From positions 350,001 to 414,000 of the forward strand of contig NZ_CP150304.1 in the NCBI RefSeq assembly GCF_037992945.1: a stretch of 64,000 nt of DNA. Reading direction: 5' to 3'. Positions 1 through 9,282 of the stretch are shown piece by piece. Numbering within the stretch: position 1 is the first letter of the stretch; every line of letters starts with the position of its first letter. The notes under the pieces are model-generated. The model was given only the letters and a program-made list of their open reading frames with translations. It searched no databases and was not told where the DNA came from. Source of the DNA: Peribacillus sp. FSL E2-0218. GTDB lineage: Bacteria > Bacillota > Bacilli > Bacillales > DSM-1321. Position numbers and translations under genes: made by a program.

Positions 1-123
1 CCAATGTTAGCTGCATCATATAGCCGCGCACTCATTCCAGTTGGTGTGATCATGGCATTAATCGGATCATTCCTTGGAACCTATTTTGGTATGATCGTTG
101 CTAAAATATTAAGTATTTTCTAA
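1..123 (+). CDS. C-terminal end of a DUF819-like membrane protein (partial)
   Basis: The reading frame is open from base 1 to a TAA at 121-123 and gives the last 40 residues of a protein whose start lies outside the window. The tail is strongly hydrophobic and glycine-rich (ALIPVGVIMALIGSFLG), ending in a short transmembrane segment. This looks like the end of a DUF819 (YjcL-like) integral membrane protein, a family of unknown, probably transport, function. The next gene follows after 26 bases, so it may be the first known member of the murein-peptide operon. The family call rests on 40 residues only. Confidence 0.45.
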   Translation, partial: PMLAASYSRALIPVGVIMALIGSFLGTYFGMIVAKILSIF

Positions 124-149
124 AAGGGCTATAAAAAAATGGAAAGGAA

Positions 150-1214
150 ATGAGTATCGTGATTATACATGACTTACAAGTCAAGCGTCGTAAGGTTTCC
201 TTGCGTGTACCCTTTAAAACCGCATTAAGAACAGCAACCGAAATCGAAAATATCGAAGTGTCATTAACGCTTGAAAATGGCATGATTGGCAAGGGGGCAG
301 CAGCACCAACCTTCATCATTACGGGAGACTCATCAGAGGGCATTGAAGCGGCTCTAGTTGGGCCAATAAAAAATGAACTTGTCGGTGCTGATATTACTCA
401 TTTTCAAACGGTCCTTCAAAGAATCCAATCCTGCTGTGTCGGGAATACAAGTGCCAAAGCAGCTGCTGACATTGCTGTACACGATGCTTATTGCAAACTA
501 TTAAATATCCCTTTGTATGCTTTTCTTGGCGATAAAAAGGACTTGAAAACATGTATGACAGTGGGGGTAGATACACCAGAAAAAATGGCATCTGATGCCA
601 GCAAAAGTGCTGATGATGGTTTTCAGACCTTAAAAGTGAAGGTTGGAGCAAATCCAGAGCTTGATATTGCACGAATCGAAGCCATCCGTGATGGAATACC
701 AGAAACGATTAAGCTTCGTCTCGATGCGAACCAAGGCTGGAGACCCAAACAAGCGGTACAGCTGATTAACGAGATGGAACGAAAAAAGTTTAACATCGAA
801 TTCATCGAACAGCCTGTAGCAAGCTATGATCTGGAGGGACTAAAATTCGTCACGGAACGAGTTGGGCTTCCAATTATGGCGGATGAAAGTCTCTTTTCGA
901 CCAAAGATACGTTGAAACTTGTCGCTGGTCGATATATTGATCTATTAAACATTAAATTGATGAAATGTGGTGGAATCTCACAAGCCTGGAATATTGCGAG
1001 TATCGCCGAAGCAAATGGAGTCGCTTGTATGATTGGAAGCATGATGGAACCAGCCCTTTCTGTTGGAGCTGCAGCCCATTTTGCGGCCTCACATCCAAAT
1101 GTGAAATATTTTGATCTTGATGCACCGCTTTGGCTTTCGGAAAAACCGGATGTACTTATGTATCACGGGGAAGAAATTCAATTATCGGATTTGCCTGGGA
1201 TTGGTCGGGTCTAA
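150..1214 (+). CDS. ykfB: L-Ala-D/L-Glu (dipeptide) epimerase
   Basis: This is a 354-residue member of the enolase superfamily, muconate-lactonizing subgroup. It epimerises L-Ala-D-Glu from peptidoglycan to L-Ala-L-Glu in the cytoplasm so that the dipeptide can be degraded. Seen: the N-terminal capping domain, the LKVKVG lysine motif near residue 163 (the KxK acid/base site), LRLDANQGW with the first metal aspartate near 191, FIEQPV (metal Glu), MADES (metal Asp), and the opposite-face lysine in IKLMKCGG near 268. The ATG is preceded by GGAAAGG. The next gene is the matching endopeptidase ykfC, which supports this substrate over other MLE-family activities. Confidence 0.9.
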   Translation: MSIVIIHDLQVKRRKVSLRVPFKTALRTATEIENIEVSLTLENGMIGKGAAAPTFIITGDSSEGIEAALVGPIKNELVGADITHFQTVLQRIQSCCVGNTSAKAAADIAVHDAYCKLLNIPLYAFLGDKKDLKTCMTVGVDTPEKMASDASKSADDGFQTLKVKVGANPELDIARIEAIRDGIPETIKLRLDANQGWRPKQAVQLINEMERKKFNIEFIEQPVASYDLEGLKFVTERVGLPIMADESLFSTKDTLKLVAGRYIDLLNIKLMKCGGISQAWNIASIAEANGVACMIGSMMEPALSVGAAAHFAASHPNVKYFDLDAPLWLSEKPDVLMYHGEEIQLSDLPGIGRV

Positions 1215-1316
1215 GTAGAGTAATGGAAGTTTTACTATAGCGTGCAATAGTAATTTAATTGGATGATAGTTCCGAGGATTCAAACCATGTTAACAAAAAA
1301 AAGGAGGACTTGGATT

Positions 1317-2324
1317 ATGAAACATTTCATTTTAACGATTATCGCCATTTTCCTAGTAGGATTTGGTTCGAATGTACAAGCAAACACGAAAGAGAAAAAA
1401 ATGGATGAAACCGCTTATGTGGATGTCTCAGTTTCGACACTTTGGACAGCTCCCAATATTTTACGCCCCGTTGATGAACCATCTGCTGCCAACCCAGTGA
1501 ATATGAGAAAATGGACGAGTGCTATGACATATGAGCAGCAATTGCAATTATCCGCTGACGGAATGCTGGAAACTCAAGCTCTTTACGGAAATAAAGTGAC
1601 AATTCTTGAAAGACAAGGTGAATGGGTGAAAGTAGCTGTAGCGGGTCAACCAACCCCAAGAAATGATTTGGGATACCCTGGTTGGTTGCCAGCATCCCAA
1701 TTAACCTATAGCAAAAAGTTTGCAAAGGCAGAAAATCAACCTTTTATTATGATTACCGAACCTACAACCTTTCTTTATCCATCACCATCTTTTAAAGAAA
1801 AAAATATAGAAATTAGCTACAATACTCGCCTTCCCTATGAAGGTGAAACCAAACATGCATATAAAGTACTCAAACCAAATGGCAAAAAGGCTTTTGTAAA
1901 AAAGGAACACGCCAAGTTGTTTCACTCAACAGCTGAAATTCCTGCGCCAACAGGGGAAGTGTTAGTAGAAACGGGAAAAAGATTTCTTGGATTGCATTAT
2001 TTATGGGCCGGCATGAGCGGCTTTGGTTTTGATTGTTCAGGATTTACCTTTACGATGTATCAATCATACGGAATTACCATACCAAGGGATTCCAGTGTTC
2101 AAGCAAAAAATGGTGTATCAGTTGAACTTGAAGATCTCCAGCCGGGGGACTTACTTTTCTTTGCTCATGATAATGGAAAAGGAAGTGTACACCATGTAGC
2201 GATGTACGCGGGAAATGGTATGATGATTCACTCGCCTAACTCAAAGAAAAATGTTGAAATCATTCCTGTTAATACTAAAGGGTATATAGAGGAATTAACA
2301 GGTGCAAGAAGGTATTTGCCTTAA
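1317..2324 (+). CDS. ykfC: gamma-D-glutamyl-L-diamino acid endopeptidase, NlpC/P60 family
   Basis: The start is placed at ATG 1317 because AAGGAGG lies at 1301-1307; a frame opening upstream at 1263 has no ribosome site. The 335-residue product has a signal peptide (basic start, hydrophobic core, VQA-NT cleavage region near 24), then SH3b-like domains (about 30-210) and an NlpC/P60 peptidase domain at the C-terminus. The catalytic residues are visible: Cys240 in FDCSGF, His293 in VHHVAMY and His305 in MMIHS, matching the Cys-His-His arrangement of Bacillus YkfC. The enzyme cuts the gamma-D-Glu-diamino acid bond of free murein peptides with an N-terminal L-Ala, which supplies the dipeptide for the epimerase just upstream. 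Confidence 0.9.
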   Translation: MKHFILTIIAIFLVGFGSNVQANTKEKKMDETAYVDVSVSTLWTAPNILRPVDEPSAANPVNMRKWTSAMTYEQQLQLSADGMLETQALYGNKVTILERQGEWVKVAVAGQPTPRNDLGYPGWLPASQLTYSKKFAKAENQPFIMITEPTTFLYPSPSFKEKNIEISYNTRLPYEGETKHAYKVLKPNGKKAFVKKEHAKLFHSTAEIPAPTGEVLVETGKRFLGLHYLWAGMSGFGFDCSGFTFTMYQSYGITIPRDSSVQAKNGVSVELEDLQPGDLLFFAHDNGKGSVHHVAMYAGNGMMIHSPNSKKNVEIIPVNTKGYIEELTGARRYLP

Positions 2325-2456
2325 CAAGAAATTTGTGAAGTAAGGAAATTGACGGTAAATCTTCCGTCATAGGCTGTAGAGAAAGTTTTACCCTTCATCG
2401 TTCCATAAAGAGTGTGGGTGCCGCTGAAGGTAACAAGTAGATTGATATTTTTTGGT

Positions 2457-2493
2457 GTAGCACCCGACTAAGTCAGGTGCTACCCATTTTTTG
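2457..2493 (+). terminator. Rho-independent terminator after ykfC
   Basis: GTAGCACC (2457-2464) pairs perfectly with GGTGCTAC (2476-2483). An inner GAC/GTC extends the stem, and a T-run follows at 2488-2493. It lies 130 bp after the ykfC stop. Bases 2325-2456 hold nothing else I recognise. Confidence 0.7.
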
Positions 2494-2521
2494 ACCACGA
2501 AATCATGAAAGCTCACCAAAA

Positions 2522-2579
2522 ATGTGAAGATCTTTAACGTTGAAGGCCTCTCGCGGTTTACTGTGGGAGGATTTTTTTT
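2522..2579 (+). repeat. Terminator-like module, copy 1 of 2
   Basis: The module starts TGTGAAGATCTTTAA and ends in a hairpin (CCTCTCGC with GTGGGAGG, two G-U pairs) followed by eight T residues. A diverged copy is at 38330-38386 and shares most of its first 35 bases. There is no gene close upstream for it to terminate apart from ykfC, which already has its own terminator, so this copy may be a leftover of a lost gene. Confidence 0.6.
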
Positions 2580-2898
2580 GTTGTTGAAAGGGAAACTTCA
2601 TACATCCAGTTTCATAGAAAGACAGGCATATAGTTCCGGGCAAGGAGGAAGTCCGAATTTGATTTTAGTACAATAAAGTTTTAAAGCAACCATGTTTAAC
2701 AGGACCATACAAAGGCCGTGTTATAAGTTGCGAGCTACAAAAAGAATCCTGTCACCAAGCCTATTTGGCGTGTTTCATTCGAATACGTGCAGTGCTTGTC
2801 CTACTATCAAACATATAACATGCTCAAGAGCTATCTATATCTTGTGGAACATATTATAATTAAAAGAAATTATGTTATTAAAAGGCAGGCAAGCATGG
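2580..2898. other. Intergenic stretch without recognisable genes
   Basis: I see no coding region, RNA gene or clear promoter here. An AAGGAGGAAG sequence near 2644 looks like an orphan ribosome site: no open frame of useful length follows it, so it may be gene debris. Confidence 0.4.
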
Positions 2899-5628
2899 AT
2901 GAGTAATTTTAGATTTGGAATACGCCAGAAGATTATTACTGGGTATATTATTGTGATTATTTGTTTAATTGCGTCTATTTGGGCTGTAATGAAGCAGTTA
3001 GATACGATGAACACGGAAAGAAACTTTATCGTCGAGCATGATTTCGCGGTTAGAGATATCACAAATCGAATTGAAAAAGATCTGTTAAAGCTGGAATCGG
3101 GTCAGCGAGCTTATATTATTACGGGAGAGCAGAGCTATTTAGAGCCGTATAATGAGACGCGTTCCCAATTGAGAAAAGACTACAATGCACTTAGGGAGCT
3201 TCTGTCCGACAATCCGAAACAGCAAAAAGTGCTTGATTCGATTAATGAAAACATCAAGCAATGGGTAGCGGTCGCAGGTGATCCGTTCATTAAGCTGAAG
3301 GAGCAGAACGATACAGCGGGTATTCGCGAATTTTTTAAAGAAGAACGGGGAAAAGAAGAAATCGATAACGTCTTGATCCAATTTGAAACCTTCCGAAATA
3401 AGGAAAAAGCGCTTACGGAACAACGTGCGGAGAGTTTGAACGAGCAGAACCTGAATCTGAAAATTGGTCTCTTTAGCATGTTAGCCTTCGTCATCATTGC
3501 ATCTGTTGTCCTAGCGATGATTATATCCGGATCCATCCTCAAAACGTTAAAAGCAGTTGTGGCAAGCATTCGTGCAATGGCGAACGGCAGTGACTTGAGC
3601 GGGCGGATTCACGTTAAGACCAACGACGAAATTCGGGATCTTGGAGAAGCGACGAACGAACTTCTGAATTCATTTGAAGAACGGGATTGGCTGCAAACGA
3701 ATGTTACAAAAGTCGTAAGTAACAACCAAGGCATATCTTCATTGGAGAACCTTGCGGAGACATTCCTATCCGGTGCCGCTAAAATAACGGGTTCATCATT
3801 TGGAGCTTTTTATAGTAAAGAAGGAAAAGAGAAAGGGACTAAGTTCGTAAAAAAGGCTTCCTTTGCAGATTCCGTGGATGATGCAGGAAGAGAGAGTTTC
3901 AACCTCGGACAAGGCTTGATCGGACAATGTGCACTTGAAAAACGAATACAAGTGATCAATGGAATGGAAGCAGACTATCAGTTGATTTCTTCTGGATTAG
4001 GAGAAACAAAGCCGAGAAGTATTCTGATCGCTCCAATCATTCATGAAGGGGAAGTCATCGCCGTATTTGAACTTGCGAGCCTTAATGAATTTACGGAGCA
4101 GCATATCGCTTTTATAGATACTGTACTTGAAACATTCGGGTTAACCATCAATAGTGTCATTGATCGCATGGAGATTGCACGATTATTAACTGAATCTCAG
4201 GCGATGACCGAAGAACTTCAGGCACAATCTGAAGAAATGCAGAGTCAGTCTGAGGAACTGCAGATGCAGTCAGAAGAATTACAGATGATCAATGAGCAGC
4301 TGAAAAATCGTTCACAAGAAGCGGAAGAAAAGTCAAGAGATCTTGAAATCGCAAAGAAAGATCTTGAAGAGAAGGCGAAACAGCTTACGATTAGTTCTAA
4401 ATACAAATCGGAATTCCTGGCGAATATGTCTCATGAACTACGCACTCCGTTAAATAGTATTTTGATCCTATCCGAGATGCTTACTGAAAATAACACGCGT
4501 TCTCTATCAGAAGAAGAATTAGAGTTTGCTGGAGTCATTCATTCTTCTGGGCAAGACTTGTTAAACTTGATCAATGATATTCTAGATCTTTCAAAAGTTG
4601 AAGCTGGAAAGCTTGAGCTTACGCTAAGTGAAGTGAATATAAGTGAACTTCCTGCCAGTTTAGAGAGGAATTTTTCACATATTGCGAATCAGAAGGGCCT
4701 TAATTTTCATATAACTATGAGCCCGGATGTACCGACCATTTTCCAAACCGATGAGAAGCGTTTCCAGCAAATCATTAAAAATCTGCTCTCGAATGCCTTC
4801 AAGTTCACAGAGAAGGGTTCTGTATCCGTCCAAATCAAGAAAGTGCTGACGAACGTGAACTACACGGGTGTCGATTATTGGCTAGAGATTTCGGTTACGG
4901 ATACGGGGATTGGCATTCCAAAAGAAACACATGCCCTGATCTTTGAAGCATTCCAACAAGGAGAAGGAGCTACGAGTAGAAAATATGGCGGTACAGGTCT
5001 AGGGTTGTCCATCAGCACTGAATTTGCAAAACTTTTAGGTGGCAGAATCCAGCTTGATAGTGAAGAAGGGAAAGGAAGTACGTTCGCTCTTCTCATTCCG
5101 AGTATTACCGAAGAAAGTATCTCCCGTGAAACATTTTTACAAGCGTCCGCAGAAGTAGCAGCAACTCTTGAACAGTCTAATACAGCAATAGCGGCAGTTC
5201 CGGAAGTGGAACATACCAAGTCAAATGAAGAATTGGCCGATGAAAATAATGTTTTCTATGGCAAGACGGTTTTGATTACCGATGATGATCACCGTAATAT
5301 TTTTGCATTAAGAAGAGCTCTTGAAAGTAAAGGGATGAAGATCCTGATTGCGAATAATGGCCTGGAATGCCTGGATGTACTAGACAAAAATAAAGGGATA
5401 GACCTCATTTTGATGGATATCATGATGCCTGAGATGGATGGGTACGAAACGATGAAGCGGATTCGTGACATAAAAGAATTCGCGGATCTTCCGATTATCT
5501 CCCTGACTGCAAAGGCGATGAAAGATGACCGGAAAAAATGCCTGGAATCAGGTGCGTCAGACTATATTAGCAAACCATTGAAATTGGAACAACTGTTTTC
5601 GGTGATGCATGTTTGGATGACAAAGTAA
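2899..5628 (+). CDS. Hybrid sensor histidine kinase/response regulator (CHASE3-HAMP-GAF-HisKA-HATPase-REC)
   Basis: The start is taken at ATG 2899 (AGGCAGG nine bases upstream); an ATG at 2872 in frame has no ribosome site. The 909-residue protein has TM1 (about 12-32), an extracellular CHASE3-like helical sensor (33-185), TM2 (188-213), HAMP (214-265), a GAF domain (285-425), and a long coiled coil (430-505) with a striking SEE(L/M)Q(M/S)QS heptad-like repeat. HisKA follows with His512 in MSHELRTPLNS, then HATPase_c with DTGIGIP and GGTGLGLSI. The C-terminal receiver domain has acidic TDDDH and phospho-acceptor Asp840 in LMDIMMPEMDGYE. No partner regulator is adjacent, so it is an orphan phosphorelay input. 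The signal is unknown. Confidence 0.9.
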   Translation: MSNFRFGIRQKIITGYIIVIICLIASIWAVMKQLDTMNTERNFIVEHDFAVRDITNRIEKDLLKLESGQRAYIITGEQSYLEPYNETRSQLRKDYNALRELLSDNPKQQKVLDSINENIKQWVAVAGDPFIKLKEQNDTAGIREFFKEERGKEEIDNVLIQFETFRNKEKALTEQRAESLNEQNLNLKIGLFSMLAFVIIASVVLAMIISGSILKTLKAVVASIRAMANGSDLSGRIHVKTNDEIRDLGEATNELLNSFEERDWLQTNVTKVVSNNQGISSLENLAETFLSGAAKITGSSFGAFYSKEGKEKGTKFVKKASFADSVDDAGRESFNLGQGLIGQCALEKRIQVINGMEADYQLISSGLGETKPRSILIAPIIHEGEVIAVFELASLNEFTEQHIAFIDTVLETFGLTINSVIDRMEIARLLTESQAMTEELQAQSEEMQSQSEELQMQSEELQMINEQLKNRSQEAEEKSRDLEIAKKDLEEKAKQLTISSKYKSEFLANMSHELRTPLNSILILSEMLTENNTRSLSEEELEFAGVIHSSGQDLLNLINDILDLSKVEAGKLELTLSEVNISELPASLERNFSHIANQKGLNFHITMSPDVPTIFQTDEKRFQQIIKNLLSNAFKFTEKGSVSVQIKKVLTNVNYTGVDYWLEISVTDTGIGIPKETHALIFEAFQQGEGATSRKYGGTGLGLSISTEFAKLLGGRIQLDSEEGKGSTFALLIPSITEESISRETFLQASAEVAATLEQSNTAIAAVPEVEHTKSNEELADENNVFYGKTVLITDDDHRNIFALRRALESKGMKILIANNGLECLDVLDKNKGIDLILMDIMMPEMDGYETMKRIRDIKEFADLPIISLTAKAMKDDRKKCLESGASDYISKPLKLEQLFSVMHVWMTK

Positions 5629-5770
5629 GAGATTTACGGTAAGTTTGCAAAATCAAGTCCATAAACTATAAGACCTAGGATGATAAGTATATTTTGATTC
5701 TATTTCTCTCAGTTTGACCGATAATTTGCATATATTTTACGTTGTATTTTCCAAATACAACTCAAAAAAA

Positions 5771-5812
5771 GCCCTGAATGTTCTACCTAGCGTAGAACAT
5801 TCAGGGCTTTTT
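5771..5812 (+). terminator. Strong rho-independent terminator
   Basis: A perfect 16-bp stem (5771-5786 with 5792-5807, beginning GCCCTGAATG) with a 5-base loop is followed by TTTTT. It has A-residues on the 5' side, so it can act in both directions. It closes the hybrid kinase gene. Confidence 0.9.
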
Positions 5813-6091
5813 ATTCGGGGAAATTGTATTAGAGTCTTTGCGTTTTGTCGGCATGCCCCTTAGATATGTGTCTAACAATGGGGGTGCACTTCATTTACTG
5901 TGGAATGCCATTTTTATAGCTCCGGGTGATGGGTGCAATAATGCAGATTGATGTTGCCAGAAGCTACTGCTCGGCTCTTTGGATCTTTTATCGAACAGGG
6001 GTTCACATGTAAAAAATGAATTATTATAAATTATGGATAAATTATAGATTATATGGAAAAAGCTTATCACTTTCTCTGTGGTGATTGACTA

Positions 6092-6119
6092 TTGACTTTC
6101 TGAAACATATCGTTAATGT
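6092..6119 (+). promoter_or_regulatory. Possible sigma-A promoter
   Basis: TTGACT (6092-6097) and TAATGT (6114-6119) are separated by 16 bp. A second TTGACT overlaps just upstream (6085-6090). It would start a transcript running through the 8-codon ORF into the first alpha-mannosidase. It is weak at the -10. Confidence 0.35.
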
Positions 6120-6383
6120 GAAGAAAAATAGAAGAAGGAGATTGTACATGAAAACGGCTATAGGCAACATATAAGAACGATTATAGCGATTGAAATATGT
6201 ACAAGAGGTGAAGTCGTCCTAGCACCGGGTGGTTCCGATACCGATAGATTGCCTCGTGTGTGAAAGAATTCGATGCAGCAGTTCCATACCGTTATAGGGA
6301 CTCCGCTTCTCCTGGATTAGAAATAAGTGAAGGCACTAAATCCACATAATCTAAATCGTGGCAAGGTCATCCTAAGAAAATAT

Positions 6384-6397
6384 TGATAGCGCTTTCC
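6384..6397 (+). promoter_or_regulatory. Catabolite-responsive element (cre)-like site
   Basis: TGATAGCGCTTTCC fits the CcpA operator consensus (TGNAANCGNWWNCA type) with a GCGC centre and one poor end base. It lies 163 bp upstream of the mannosidase start, where carbon catabolite control of a sugar-use locus would be expected. Position inside a possible transcribed leader suggests roadblock or promoter-proximal control (inference). Confidence 0.55.
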
Positions 6398-6559
6398 TAA
6401 TGGGGTTGGCTGTTCGTAGTAGGTGATGACTTATTATCATTTTCACCAAGCTGGCTAATGAATGAGATAGGAAAAAGTGTCAGGGTACATGGACGTGACC
6501 GAAGGGTGCTCTGGCGGCTACTTTCCTGTCGAAGGATTAAGATATAGGAGGGAAACAAG

Positions 6560-9277
6560 ATGGAATGTAAGACTACTGCGCATATTATTTCTCATTCCCA
6601 TTGGGATCGGGAATGGTATATGCCTTTTGAAAAGCATCGCTACCACTTAGTGAAATTAATGGATACACTTATCGATCTATTTGAAAAGGGGGAAGATTTC
6701 AAGAGCTTTCACTTGGATGGACAGATGATTATCTTGGATGATTATTTCCAAATTCGTCCTGACAAAAAGGAATGGATTAAGAAGCTCATACAAGAACAAA
6801 AGCTTCATATCGGTCCGTGGTATGTGTTACAGGATGCCTTTTTAACAAGCTCGGAAGCGAATGTCAGGAATATGTTATATGGATTGCAAGCGGCAAAGGA
6901 ATACGGTGCTGTGTCAAAGGTAGGCTACTTCCCGGATACATTCGGCATTTACGGGCAAGCGCCTCAAATGCTTCAGCAAGCTAATATCAATACTGCCGCG
7001 TTTGGGAGAGGTGTAAAGCCGACCGGATTCAATAATATGGTGAGCGATGCGAAATCATTTGAATCTCCTTTTTCAGAACTTAAGTGGGAGTCGCCGGATG
7101 GTTCGGCGGTGCTTGGTGTGTTGTTTGCGAATTGGTATTCAAACGGCAATGAAGTACCAGTGGAAAGAGAGACTGCGAGAAAGTATTGGGAAACAAAACT
7201 AGCGGATGCCAAGAAATATTCTTCAACAGCAAATCTTCTTTTCATGAATGGTTGTGATCATCAGCCAATTCAAGTGGATGTAGGAGAAGCAATCAAGGTG
7301 GCTGAAGATCTTTTTCCGGATATCACGTTTGTACACTCCAATTTTGATGATTATATGGAAGCGCTGCAGGAATCATTACCAGAACAGCTCCAGACGATTA
7401 CGGGAGAACTGCGGAATCAACGTACAGATGGGTGGTCCACTCTTGTAAATACAGCCTCCGCCCGTATCTATTTAAAGCAGATGAATCAAGAGTGTCAAAC
7501 GCTTTTAGAAAAAGTGGCTGAGCCGCTATCCGTTTTTTCATATTTCCTTGGTCATGAATATCCACGTGATTATTTGCGATATGCGTGGAAAACTTTGATG
7601 GAAAACCATCCCCATGACAGTATTTGCGGTTGTAGTGTAGATGAAGTGCATCGAGAAATGGTAACTCGCTTTGAGAAGGTTCAGCAGGTTGCATCATCCA
7701 TTGTCGAGGATAAGGCCAATGAAGTTGTATCTCATATTTCAACGAAACATAGTCTTGTTGATGAGGACATGATTCCAGTTGTTATTTTTAACACATCAGG
7801 AAATCGACGAGATGTGGTTATCGAAAAGGAAATTGAATTAGAAAAAGTCTATTTTTCAGATATGACTTTTTCAGAGATTCCAGCTTTCCTTGGTTCGAAG
7901 GATTTGCCTGATATTAATTTGGTTGATAAAAGCGGCAAGATACTTGCTTGTAAAACAAAGGACCTTGGGACCCGGTTTGGATATGAGTTACCAGGAGATG
8001 GCTTCCGGCGTCCTTATTATGCAAGAATCATCAAATTAACATTCCTGGCTCAATCTCTTCCGGGTTATGGATTTCAAACATATTATCTCAAACCGGCCAA
8101 GGGAACCAAGTTGAATGAACAGCCACCGATCAATCCATGTGTTCGTGAATTGGAGAATGAATTTGTTCATTTGTTTGTTCATGAAAATGGTTCGTATACA
8201 TTGACTGACAAGCAGACTGGGAAAGTATTTAAAAATCTCGGAATTTATGAAAATAGCGGGGACATTGGAAATGAATATATGTTCAGGAAGCCAAATGGTG
8301 AAGTTCCACTTACAACGAAAGATTTGAAAGCGGAGATACGAGTCGTAGAAGACCATCCAGTACGTACAGTTATGGAACTTGTTCATGAGTGGGAGATTCC
8401 AAAAGAGGCCGATGAATCGTTTCAACGAGAAAAGGCACTATTGGTTTGGCATAAGGACCGGCTGTCAGGCAGATCTTCCGAAAATGTAACCATTCGCTTA
8501 ACTACTCGAATTCAGTTAGATGAAAAAGCGAAGGGACCTTCAGTTAAGGTGACAATTGAAAATCAAGCAAAGGATCATCGTCTGCGTGTTCTTTTTCCAA
8601 CTAATCTACATACGAATGAGCACTATGCAGACAGTATTTTTGAAGTGGCCAAACGTCCTAATATACCGGAAAGGGAGTGGGACAATCCTAGTTTTGATCA
8701 TCATCAACAGGCATTTGTAAGTGTAACGGATGGGAAACATGGGATGACAATTGCGAATAAAGGATTACATGAGTATGAAATCCTTGAGGAGCAACAAACA
8801 ATAGCCGTTACGATTCTCCGTTCCACTTCTGAGTTAGGGGATTGGGGTCTTTTCCCGACACCAGAAGCTCAGTGCATTGGAACATATCAAGCAGAATGGA
8901 TGGTCATCCCTCACCAAGGTACAGTCGTTGAGTCAGAAGTATTCAAAGCGGCGTATGACTTCCAAGTGCCTGTGATTGCTGTACAAACAGATATCCATGA
9001 AGGGGCACTTCCAACCGAAAAGGAATTTTTTACTTGGGAAGGTAAATCATTAGCCATCTCTTCTATCAAGTTAGCGGAGGAAAGAGATGATGTAATTGCC
9101 CGATGGTTCAATACTTCTGAAGAAGCAACAATGGTAAATGCTCAACCATCGCAAGGAATAAATGGCTATAAAAGTACTATCGTTGAGAATGTGAAAGAGC
9201 CTTTTGGCAATACGAAAATTCAAGAAAAAGTAAAACCGTTTGAAATCATAAGCCTTGGTTGGCAAGTGAAGGAGTGA
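6560..9277 (+). CDS. GH38 alpha-mannosidase (mannosylglycerate hydrolase/MngB-like)
   Basis: The 905-residue protein starts at an ATG behind AGGAGGG. There is no signal peptide, so it acts in the cytoplasm. GH38 hallmarks are present: HSHWDREW with zinc ligands His14 and Asp16, the nucleophile/zinc ligand Asp126 in YFPDTFG, and ENHPHDSICGC carrying the last zinc His. A central helical domain and long C-terminal beta-sandwich domains follow, as usual. The family removes terminal alpha-linked mannose, and bacterial members work on alpha-1,3/1,2/1,6 bonds or phosphorylated or acidic mannosides. Next to GH125, GH85 and a second GH38, a role in trimming imported N-glycan fragments is the best reading. 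The stop lies 5 bp before the GH125 start, so the two are translationally close. Confidence 0.9.
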   Translation: MECKTTAHIISHSHWDREWYMPFEKHRYHLVKLMDTLIDLFEKGEDFKSFHLDGQMIILDDYFQIRPDKKEWIKKLIQEQKLHIGPWYVLQDAFLTSSEANVRNMLYGLQAAKEYGAVSKVGYFPDTFGIYGQAPQMLQQANINTAAFGRGVKPTGFNNMVSDAKSFESPFSELKWESPDGSAVLGVLFANWYSNGNEVPVERETARKYWETKLADAKKYSSTANLLFMNGCDHQPIQVDVGEAIKVAEDLFPDITFVHSNFDDYMEALQESLPEQLQTITGELRNQRTDGWSTLVNTASARIYLKQMNQECQTLLEKVAEPLSVFSYFLGHEYPRDYLRYAWKTLMENHPHDSICGCSVDEVHREMVTRFEKVQQVASSIVEDKANEVVSHISTKHSLVDEDMIPVVIFNTSGNRRDVVIEKEIELEKVYFSDMTFSEIPAFLGSKDLPDINLVDKSGKILACKTKDLGTRFGYELPGDGFRRPYYARIIKLTFLAQSLPGYGFQTYYLKPAKGTKLNEQPPINPCVRELENEFVHLFVHENGSYTLTDKQTGKVFKNLGIYENSGDIGNEYMFRKPNGEVPLTTKDLKAEIRVVEDHPVRTVMELVHEWEIPKEADESFQREKALLVWHKDRLSGRSSENVTIRLTTRIQLDEKAKGPSVKVTIENQAKDHRLRVLFPTNLHTNEHYADSIFEVAKRPNIPEREWDNPSFDHHQQAFVSVTDGKHGMTIANKGLHEYEILEEQQTIAVTILRSTSELGDWGLFPTPEAQCIGTYQAEWMVIPHQGTVVESEVFKAAYDFQVPVIAVQTDIHEGALPTEKEFFTWEGKSLAISSIKLAEERDDVIARWFNTSEEATMVNAQPSQGINGYKSTIVENVKEPFGNTKIQEKVKPFEIISLGWQVKE

Positions 9278-9282
9278 AGGTA

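Larger units (their letters stand above)
5813..6559 (+). other. Long leader/decayed region before the glycan locus
   Basis: Almost 750 bp lack an intact gene. A good ribosome site (AGAAGGAG, 6133-6140) precedes ATG 6148, but the frame stops after eight codons (MKTAIGNI). Beyond it, stretches in different frames read like protein (for example EVVLAPGGSDTDRLPR near 6215-6260 and WGWLFVVGDDLLSFSPSWL near 6400-6455), separated by stops and shifts. I read this as a decayed gene I cannot identify. The region also carries a possible promoter and a cre-like site listed separately. Confidence 0.45.

Noticed and set aside
6148..6174. 8-codon leader peptide as an attenuation system
   Set aside because: The peptide has no run of codons for a regulatory amino acid and no competing hairpins were found; gene decay is a simpler explanation.
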